IMG/VR virus record: IMGVR_UViG_3300005613_001798
Coordinates: 1 to 20,017 of that record
Reading direction: 5' to 3' (one strand)
From: a virus
DNA length: 20,017 nucleotides
The notes beneath the pieces are model-generated. The model made no database searches. It saw nothing but the letters and a program-made list of their open reading frames with translations, and was not told where the DNA came from. A program made the position numbers and the translations under genes. This document shows positions 14,176 through 20,017 of the stretch, in pieces. Every line of letters starts with the position of its first letter. The stretch's first letter is position 1.

Positions 14176-15200
14176 CGTGTCCGAATCTACAAGACCGTCT
14201 CGATAATGTTTTTGAAAACGAAAACGCGAGATTTTTCACGGACAAAATCCCTTTTTCTGAGTTTCTAATGTCTCCCTTGAATCGTAACGATTTAGGGATG
14301 AGAGTAAGCCCAGGGGGAGCGAAGATCAGAACGGTTGAACTTACCTATCAACCACGAATCCTGATCAGCGATGTTCAAACCAACGTTACAGATTATTGTT
14401 CTGCAACTACTGAGCGTGGCAACACTTCAACCGAGTACACCATCGACACTACTCAAAACCTTTTCTTTGAGCAGCAATTCGATGTTGAGAAACTAAAGGC
14501 CAATTGCGAAAGCAATGAGTTTTGGTTTCAAGACCAAATCGGTAAGATGGTAGCTGCAATGGACGTAGCTGTTAACGAAAAGAACGCATCACAGGCTAAC
14601 GCTCTATTGGGTGGATGGTCAACTGATGTTAATGGTATTCCATTCTTGACCGTTAATGGTAGCGTAATTGAAGTTAAAACACTTCGTACAGGTTCTGCCG
14701 ATGAACCATTTGCTGCAACTATGCAAGCAGTTCAATCAGCTCTTGAGGCATCAAGCTTCGGCCCAGCTACGTTAGTTGGTGGTTTCACGCTTCACAACTA
14801 CCTACGATTGATGCAACTTGGATGCTGCACTGATTACGGTCTTGATATTGCTGCTATTCAACGAGAGTATGGTATGGCTTCAATCCGTGACCGTTTCGTT
14901 GCTTCTGCACAAGGAAATCAAACGACAACTTGGGCTGTTGCTAACGGTGCTTTGCAAGTGCTTTATTACAACCGTTGGTCAGGATTGTTCAATCAGCAAG
15001 ACAACAATCAGTCTTATGGACAGATAGTTGGCGCGTTGGGCATTCCTTACGACATCGTTATCAAGCACGATTGCGGGGTTATTGATGTAACCATCACTGC
15101 AACTACCAAGCTTGTTGCATTGCCAGAAGACATGTACCAAACGGGCGACCATTTGGACGGTGTGAAAGGCTTCGCTGAAATCAACGTAGTTAACTCGTAA
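14148..15200 (+). CDS. Major capsid protein
   Basis: The 350-residue product follows the scaffold-like gene and stands alone between a promoter with a structured leader and a strong terminator, as expected for the most abundant virion protein. It lacks a signal peptide and enzyme motifs. Its pattern of an N-terminal helical arm (about 1-45), a beta-rich middle and alternating helices and strands afterwards is compatible with an HK97-type fold, though no short signature proves this. Cysteines occur singly and as a pair in LGCCTDYG (about 224-231). The start region is AT-rich without its own Shine-Dalgarno sequence, the normal Bacteroidota mode. Confidence 0.82.
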   Translation: MSYTPSTLVACPNLQDRLDNVFENENARFFTDKIPFSEFLMSPLNRNDLGMRVSPGGAKIRTVELTYQPRILISDVQTNVTDYCSATTERGNTSTEYTIDTTQNLFFEQQFDVEKLKANCESNEFWFQDQIGKMVAAMDVAVNEKNASQANALLGGWSTDVNGIPFLTVNGSVIEVKTLRTGSADEPFAATMQAVQSALEASSFGPATLVGGFTLHNYLRLMQLGCCTDYGLDIAAIQREYGMASIRDRFVASAQGNQTTTWAVANGALQVLYYNRWSGLFNQQDNNQSYGQIVGALGIPYDIVIKHDCGVIDVTITATTKLVALPEDMYQTGDHLDGVKGFAEINVVNS

Positions 15201-15213
15201 ACCAATTGAATCA

Positions 15214-15247
15214 GGGGGTTGGGTTCATTCCTAACCCCCTTTTTTTT
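15214..15247 (+). terminator. Strong terminator after the major capsid gene
   Basis: GGGGGTTGGG (15214-15223) pairs with CCTAACCCCC (15230-15239) with one G-T pair and a six-base loop, followed by eight T. It separates capsid transcription from the neck and portal genes, which have no visible promoter of their own. Confidence 0.92.
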
Positions 15248-15258
15248 AAACTCAACAA

Positions 15259-16254
15259 ATGGCCTGTTTCGATAATATCATAAGCTATAAAGGTGGATGT
15301 ACTTCGGTAAGTGGGCTATTGCTTGACCAGCTTATTCCTATTCGGGAGGCTGAAAAATATGTGGGTGCTGATTATGTGGACGCGCCCGAACTTATTGAGG
15401 ACAAAATAGATTTTGCGATACGTAACGTTGTCCGAGAGGTTAACGATATGTACATGGCATCATTCATTCCTCGCACTATCTTAGAAAACAAACGCGCTGG
15501 ATTCATTGCAGAAACTCAAACATTAAAGGCGGCTGCGGCTTTCTTTAGAGGCATTGAGTTGAAAGTGTGTAATACACAAAGCTACCTATCTATTTACGTA
15601 TCTGCGATTGACACCTATTTGAATTACACAGGCGCATTAAACGTGCTTGTAATTGATACAATGACAGGACAAACACTTGATACAATTGCCGTTACTTCAG
15701 TAGCTGGACAAGTTGTAACGACTTACGTAGATAAAACATACAACGCTGAAAAGAGACAGCGTAGGATTGCTTTCGTTTACGATTGCACAAGTATTCCTAA
15801 TTACCTTACATCACTCATTGGTGATGGTTGTACAACTTGCAACGGTGGCATGTATAACCTTAACGGATTCATCACAGGGAGGAACATCAAATACGCAACA
15901 GGAACAACACCTATCCTTGCAAACATTGACGGGCATACGGATACTGCTGGATTGAGCGTTAACTTTTCACTTGTTTGCGATAACGAAAGCTGGCTTTGCG
16001 CACATCGTAATATGCTTGCAATGCCTATCATGTACCGAACTGCTGAGGCTATCATGGAATATGCCTATTATAACACGGATAGGTTCAACACAAAGACATC
16101 AATCAACCGCGCTGAATTAAAGGAACGGTTAATGAAATACCACGAAGATTACAAGAATCAACTTGAATCTGTCGTACAGAATATGGTTACCCCTAACGAT
16201 GGAATATGTTACACATGCAAGCCAAGGACAAAGAGCATAGTAACACTTCCATAA
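15259..16254 (+). CDS. Head-neck structural protein, Bacteroidota phage family
   Basis: This 331-residue protein begins MACFDNIISYKGGC and has further cysteine groups, including CTTCNGG in the middle and CYTC near the C-terminus. Residues about 40-75 form an acidic helix pair, and the centre (about 105-175) is a beta domain with NYTGALNVLVID. I recall this layout from a family that sits beside capsid and portal genes in Bacteroidota phages and has no assigned function. Position just after the capsid gene suggests a head-completion or connector role, but no motif confirms it. It starts 12 bases after the capsid terminator tract. Confidence 0.65.
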   Translation: MACFDNIISYKGGCTSVSGLLLDQLIPIREAEKYVGADYVDAPELIEDKIDFAIRNVVREVNDMYMASFIPRTILENKRAGFIAETQTLKAAAAFFRGIELKVCNTQSYLSIYVSAIDTYLNYTGALNVLVIDTMTGQTLDTIAVTSVAGQVVTTYVDKTYNAEKRQRRIAFVYDCTSIPNYLTSLIGDGCTTCNGGMYNLNGFITGRNIKYATGTTPILANIDGHTDTAGLSVNFSLVCDNESWLCAHRNMLAMPIMYRTAEAIMEYAYYNTDRFNTKTSINRAELKERLMKYHEDYKNQLESVVQNMVTPNDGICYTCKPRTKSIVTLP

Positions 16255-16315
16255 GGGTTAAGGAAATGGAGTTGCTTACATCGTTCACAAAGGACGGTAT
16301 AAAGAACATATTGAT

Positions 16316-16885
16316 ATGGCTCAATTAACGGCACAACAATTCTCTGATAAGATTCTAGCTAAGGCGCAAGCTTTGGCAAAGGATAATATTCCTTTGAAGT
16401 TTGCGGCTCAGACCGTTCACGCCTTGCGTATAAGACGAATATTCCACGTAGGATTGAACGCTTCAGCATCGAAGATAGGCACGTATAACACCACTAAGGA
16501 GTTGTGGGCTTCAGATAAGCAATTAAGAAAGAAAGGAACGAATAAGGGTAAGACTGACAAGCCTACAAAAACAAGCTATTACAGTTCTTATAAAGCGCTT
16601 AAACAACAACAAGGATTCAATGCGGAACGGGTCAACTTGCGAATGACAAACAACCTGCAAAGTGAGTTTGCAAATACCAACATTCCAAGTAATTCAGATG
16701 CAGTTCCAAGCAATGCAGAACCCGAAAGAATAAACGCGAATCTGTACGTTGAACGTATTGATAACGTTGGTAAATTGAGAGGCATTGAAAAGAAATATGG
16801 TAACGTGTTCGGGTTCACAAAAGGCGAGCGCAAAAAGTTCTTGGAAGTGTATAATTTTGAAGCAATGGAAATCTTAAAATCATAA
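16316..16885 (+). CDS. Probable neck or tail-completion protein (HK97 gp10-like)
   Basis: The 189-residue product is basic. It has an N-terminal helix (1-50), a Lys/Thr/Ser-rich loop (about 70-90, with KKGTNKGKTDKPTK), and a core with LRMTNNLQSEFAN (about 108-120). A C-terminal segment near 155-175 contains EKKYGNVFGFTKGERK. This combination is typical of tail-completion or head-tail joining proteins, where a late helix ends in a Phe-x-x-Thr/Ser-x-x-Glu-type segment. It lies between the capsid and portal genes. The family call is made by pattern only. Confidence 0.6.
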   Translation: MAQLTAQQFSDKILAKAQALAKDNIPLKFAAQTVHALRIRRIFHVGLNASASKIGTYNTTKELWASDKQLRKKGTNKGKTDKPTKTSYYSSYKALKQQQGFNAERVNLRMTNNLQSEFANTNIPSNSDAVPSNAEPERINANLYVERIDNVGKLRGIEKKYGNVFGFTKGERKKFLEVYNFEAMEILKS

Positions 16886-16888
16886 GCC

Positions 16889-16945
16889 ATGAAAGCACGT
16901 AAAGCATGTTCAGCCTGTCAGAAGAAACGAGGCGGTAAAAAATGA
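16889..16945 (+). CDS. 18-residue basic CxxC micro-ORF coupled to the portal gene
   Basis: The product begins MKARKACSACQKKRGG and has one CxxC (residues 7-10) among eight basic residues. Its TGA overlaps the portal ATG as ATGA (16942-16945), and its ATG lies three bases after the previous stop, so it fills the gap exactly. Similar Lys-rich CxxC peptides seem to recur near head genes of Bacteroidota phages. Two copies could share one zinc, or it could be a leader that sets portal translation. Confidence 0.5.
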   Translation: MKARKACSACQKKRGGKK

Positions 16946-18780
16946 AAGTACAAGAAGAAATATCGGCAATAGTTGCTGGAGTAATCGCGGCATCTAAAGA
17001 CCTTTACATTATCAAAGATGGTAAGGGTATTTGGAAGGGCATACCCGAATACTATGAAGGGTATAAACGCGCTGTTAAGCAACGCGACAGGATATTGACA
17101 CACGCTGAGGTGGACAAGTATCCTGAAAGCCTATTCAAGCAACGCGCCCCGAATCAGACCGATGAAGAGGCAGAGTACATCAAGGAAAATTATAAGAACA
17201 CTACGCACCCTGTTTTTATGGATATGCTTAGTGTTACGGGTCGCGGTCTATCAGATAACAACTGGCAGATAACGTATCCTGAAGGTTCAACTGAGGCTGA
17301 AGATTACAAGGAATATGTGAATGAGGGCATTGATGTATTTGGAAGCGTAGAGAACTATGTTAAGCGCATTGTTCACCCGCTAAAGGAAAAGGACGCGAAC
17401 GGTGTAATGACTTTCACAATCAAGCCACCAACAATGCGTGAGGTTGATGGTGAAATGGTTGCAGTTGATACCGAGCGATTTAAACCACAGCCAAAGTATT
17501 ACTCTTGCGAAAAAGTAGTTGCTTGGAAGTGGGATGAATATGCACTATTTGAAAGCCACGAAAAAAGCACAGTGAACTATGGCAACCGACCTTTAAAAGT
17601 TGGTAGGGTGTTTTATTTCTACGATGACGCGAACATTTGGAAGATTGAGCAAATAGGCGATTTCAAGGATAATACATTCAGCTATACGGTTGTTTTCAAC
17701 CATGCGTTGAATATGTTCCCTTGCCACAAAATGAAGGGCGTACCGTCTTTACTTGAAGATGGTGAGGTTTACTATACTTCGCGCTTCTACTATGCAGTTG
17801 ACCTATTGGATTGGTCTTTATTGTACTCGAATTACCTTAATGCAAGCATGGCGAATGTTTGCTTTCCTTTCCGTTGGATGGTAGGCGATGAGTGCGATTT
17901 TACAGATTCACATGGTGTAAGTTGTCATGATGGAAAGATAGCGCACGATGGGGTTTTCAGTAATTGCCCTAAGTGCGATGGGTCAGGAATGAAAGTGAGA
18001 ACAAGCCCGATGAAAACCTACCTACTCAAATCTGAGAAGGGAACGGACAAGGGCGACACATCATTCCCACAACCGATGGGATTCATTTCGCCAAACACGG
18101 AAACTCTGGAGTTCACGCGCAAGATGGCTGACCAATACGTGCAAGATTCAAAGTCAATGCTTCACATTCACACATCAAATGCAGATGTAAAAGGAAAAGA
18201 GGACATGACCGCAACGGTGGCCGCGATTGACGTTAAAGCAATGTACGCTTTCGTTCAACCAGACAGTGATGAGACTTTTGACGTGTTCCAATTCCTTCTT
18301 GACGTTATCGGGAAAGTTCGGTCTAGCAACCCTGATTTTGAAGGTGCTGAGTTGCAATCTCCAACTACATTCGATTATAGAACGGATGCTGATATTTTGG
18401 AGGACATACGAATTGCAAGGGAATCAAATGCCCCTTCGCACATCATTTCATCATTGATCTATCAATATATTGCCAATCGTTTCTATTCAGACAAGGAAAC
18501 TGCAAAGGTTTCTGAAATCGTTATGAACGCTGACAGGCTATTGACTTTGACCAACGCTGAAGTAACAGAGCGCAAGGCACAAGGATTGGTCAATGCTTGG
18601 GAGGTTGTGTTACATGATAGCGCGTTCCAACTTATCAATGAACTGATAGGCGCAAACCCGAATTTCTTGGATTTAGAAATTGATGCACAGGTTGATGCTT
18701 TGGAAGCAATCGCAAAAGAGAAAGCCCCGAAAGCTGAAATAACCAGCGCAAGGGATAGACTACTTAATATCGGAGGGTAA
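16942..18780 (+). CDS. Portal protein with a zinc-ribbon-like insert
   Basis: The 612-residue protein is the probable dodecameric portal at the capsid vertex. Size, position directly before a MuF-type gene, the Trp/Tyr-rich middle, the helical segment DLLDWSLLYSNYLN (about 287-300) and the long C-terminal helical region with NADRLLTLTNAE fit a Bacteroidota-type portal. An insert at 318-349 carries Cys 318, 328, 342 and 345, the last two in CPKCDGSG, which is the CxxCxGxG unit of DnaJ zinc centres. The gene starts in an ATGA overlap with the CxxC micro-ORF and ends in TAATG with the next gene. Confidence 0.8.
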   Translation: MKVQEEISAIVAGVIAASKDLYIIKDGKGIWKGIPEYYEGYKRAVKQRDRILTHAEVDKYPESLFKQRAPNQTDEEAEYIKENYKNTTHPVFMDMLSVTGRGLSDNNWQITYPEGSTEAEDYKEYVNEGIDVFGSVENYVKRIVHPLKEKDANGVMTFTIKPPTMREVDGEMVAVDTERFKPQPKYYSCEKVVAWKWDEYALFESHEKSTVNYGNRPLKVGRVFYFYDDANIWKIEQIGDFKDNTFSYTVVFNHALNMFPCHKMKGVPSLLEDGEVYYTSRFYYAVDLLDWSLLYSNYLNASMANVCFPFRWMVGDECDFTDSHGVSCHDGKIAHDGVFSNCPKCDGSGMKVRTSPMKTYLLKSEKGTDKGDTSFPQPMGFISPNTETLEFTRKMADQYVQDSKSMLHIHTSNADVKGKEDMTATVAAIDVKAMYAFVQPDSDETFDVFQFLLDVIGKVRSSNPDFEGAELQSPTTFDYRTDADILEDIRIARESNAPSHIISSLIYQYIANRFYSDKETAKVSEIVMNADRLLTLTNAEVTERKAQGLVNAWEVVLHDSAFQLINELIGANPNFLDLEIDAQVDALEAIAKEKAPKAEITSARDRLLNIGG

Positions 18781-19643
18781 TGGCATTTTCAGAGGCCATA
18801 CAGAAGATAGTTGACGAGAAAGTAAATAGACTCGAATCAATACCTGATGCGTTCGCTGCACGAATGACTCAGATACAACAGCGAAAATTCGCTAACGTTT
18901 TGGAGTTGCTGGATGAACTTGATTATAGCGGTGGTAGTGTCGTTATCAATCGCGCCAACTTGCTTAGAATCGAACCCATCATTGAGCAGATAAAAGAGCT
19001 ATTGACAGAAGGCGAATTTGAGGAAGTTGTCGGTGAACTGTTGAACGAGATGGACGAACAGGCAGCAATAACTTACCGATACTTTGAGCAATCATTCGGG
19101 CGGTTTGAGATACCAGCAATAGCCTCTGAAATAATCGCTCAGAAGAAGCGTGAGATGGTCGTTGATCTACTGAATAGCACTGACCAATATCTGACCAATC
19201 CGATGAGACAGGCGTTAAGTAATGCCGTTGTATCGGGGGCTTCACGTAATGATGTCGTAGATGTGTTCAAATTGCTTATCGAGGGCGACCCAGAAACCGT
19301 TGGAAGATTGGAGCGTGCAACGCGGCAAGTAGTGTCAGATACGTTCGCACTAAGTGATAGGGCGGTAACAAATGAGATAAACAAGCAACTGAATTTCAAA
19401 TGGTTTCTTTACACGGGCGGCCTGATGAAAACAACAAGGCCATTTTGTAAAGCAAGAAACGGTAAATTCTTCAGCCGACAAGAAGTTGAAAGCTGGGGAG
19501 AGAATCCAACATGGGATGGCGCAATGGCGGGAACAAATAAAGAAACGATATTTGTAACGGCTGGTGGCTACAATTGTCAACATTCAATACTCGGAGTATC
19601 TGAGGCCGTAGTACCAAAAGCAACATTAGAACGAAATGCTTAA
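18780..19643 (+). CDS. MuF-type minor head protein
   Basis: This 287-residue protein shares the A of its ATG with the portal stop. The N-terminal 200 residues are helical. The C-terminal domain (about 203-272) has the phage Mu gpF pattern: FKWFLYTG (207-213), TRPFCKARNG (219-228), an SWG/TWDG pair (238-247) and the closing GGYNCQH (262-268). These proteins bind the portal or are packaged into the head in small numbers. The position directly after the portal agrees. No toxin or protease domain is fused to the end, as occurs in some relatives. Confidence 0.88.
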   Translation: MAFSEAIQKIVDEKVNRLESIPDAFAARMTQIQQRKFANVLELLDELDYSGGSVVINRANLLRIEPIIEQIKELLTEGEFEEVVGELLNEMDEQAAITYRYFEQSFGRFEIPAIASEIIAQKKREMVVDLLNSTDQYLTNPMRQALSNAVVSGASRNDVVDVFKLLIEGDPETVGRLERATRQVVSDTFALSDRAVTNEINKQLNFKWFLYTGGLMKTTRPFCKARNGKFFSRQEVESWGENPTWDGAMAGTNKETIFVTAGGYNCQHSILGVSEAVVPKATLERNA

Positions 19644-20017
19644 AGCGATAATAACATATTTGAATCTGAAGCTGGAGTTACTCAGTTACTTTGAGCAACA
19701 GCATTGTCTATCTGAATCGAAATCAGATAGCGAAGGTAAGGTTGCTCCAGTTGAGTATGTAGGCGTTGGAAATTACAATGTTATCGACCATGATGCTTAC
19801 GATGGGGTAAGCTATTGGAGACTACGCGATAGGCCGACACAAAGCGTATTAGAGAACATTTACCAAGCGGGTAAACGTGTTGAGGTTTCTATTCCTTTGC
19901 GTTTGGTGTTTTCAGTAAGACGTACAAAGCTAACGCTTGACGATGCCTATGCTTTTGACCGAATTAAACAGACCATTGTTAAGCAATTCAACTTTGACGA
20001 TGGTGTATTAAAGACAA
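19636..20017 (+). CDS. Neck or tail-connector protein (partial, runs off the window)
   Basis: An ATG at 19636 overlaps the end of the MuF gene by eight bases, and the frame stays open to the window edge, giving 127 residues so far (begins MLKAIITYLNLKLELLSYFE). It has an N-terminal amphipathic helix, a Ser/Lys loop, the segment VEYVGVGNYNVIDHDAYDG (about 39-57) and SYWRLRD, then alternating strands and helices. I recall this layout from small proteins behind MuF genes in Bacteroidota phages, probably neck or tail-terminator parts. The true C-terminus is not visible. Confidence 0.65.
   Translation, partial: MLKAIITYLNLKLELLSYFEQQHCLSESKSDSEGKVAPVEYVGVGNYNVIDHDAYDGVSYWRLRDRPTQSVLENIYQAGKRVEVSIPLRLVFSVRRTKLTLDDAYAFDRIKQTIVKQFNFDDGVLKT

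Noticed and set aside
16266-16328. 20-codon ORF overlapping the start of the gene at 16316
   Set aside because: The peptide shows no motif, the spacing is not a typical coupling arrangement, and chance ORFs of this size are common.
1-20017. Minus-strand ORFs, tRNA genes, CRISPR arrays, insertion sequences and attachment sites
   Set aside because: All long minus-strand frames lie opposite well-supported genes and show no recognisable protein pattern; no cloverleaf, regular repeat array, transposase or flanking repeats were found by eye.

Overview
The window is a structural and morphogenesis region of a tailed phage (or a prophage's late region) from a Bacteroidota host, probably of the Flavobacteriia type. 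Every gene is on the + strand, the genes are packed or overlapping, and the standard stop codons are used. The host assignment rests on three things seen in the sequence: promoter boxes of the Bacteroidota type (TAnnTTTG, present as TAACTTTG three times), AT-rich start regions mostly without Shine-Dalgarno sequences, and virion proteins that resemble families I know only from Bacteroidota phages. No integrase, repressor, terminase, lysis gene, tRNA or CRISPR array is visible, so lifestyle cannot be judged.

Layout. 1-6713 is the tail module: the end of an upstream gene, a tape measure protein, a large tail/baseplate protein, a probable receptor-binding or tip protein with two carbohydrate-binding-like modules, and a small structural protein. 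6713-7018 holds a 27-residue Cys-rich micro-ORF and a small lipoprotein. 7056-10747 is a glycan cassette of five genes joined by four consecutive ATGA overlaps: a glycosyltransferase with an extra N-terminal domain, a DSD-motif glycosyltransferase, a minimal sulfotransferase-like protein, an FkbM-type methyltransferase and a GDP-mannose 4,6-dehydratase. 10748-11443 is a single-gene unit for an abundant virion protein with its own promoter, structured leader and terminator. 11449-12730 holds a putative zincin and another glycosyltransferase, each directly behind a promoter box. 12731-13973 holds an accessory protein and a scaffold-like protein, closed by a terminator. 14040-15247 is a single-gene unit for the major capsid protein, again with promoter, structured leader and terminator. 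15259-20017 is the neck/portal module: two connector-like proteins, an 18-residue CxxC micro-ORF, the portal, a MuF-type minor head protein and a neck/tail gene cut by the window edge.

The most interesting signal lies in the two leaders, at 10783-10813 and 14061-14087. Both can fold into an H-type pseudoknot of the same geometry: stem 1 AGCU/GGCU, no nucleotide between the stems, a six-nucleotide loop ending CAUAG, and a second stem of five pairs. Four positions differ by compensatory or wobble-compatible base changes. In the capsid leader the second stem covers a perfect AGGAGG that serves a 27-codon upstream ORF overlapping the capsid start, and two further long-range pairings in the same leader compete with the pseudoknot. 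This looks like an undescribed cis-acting RNA shared by the most highly expressed virion genes. The second point of interest is the glycan cassette, which may decorate virions or alter the infected cell's surface with a methylated, possibly sulfated, deoxyhexose-containing glycan. All functional names come from reading motifs; no database search was possible.
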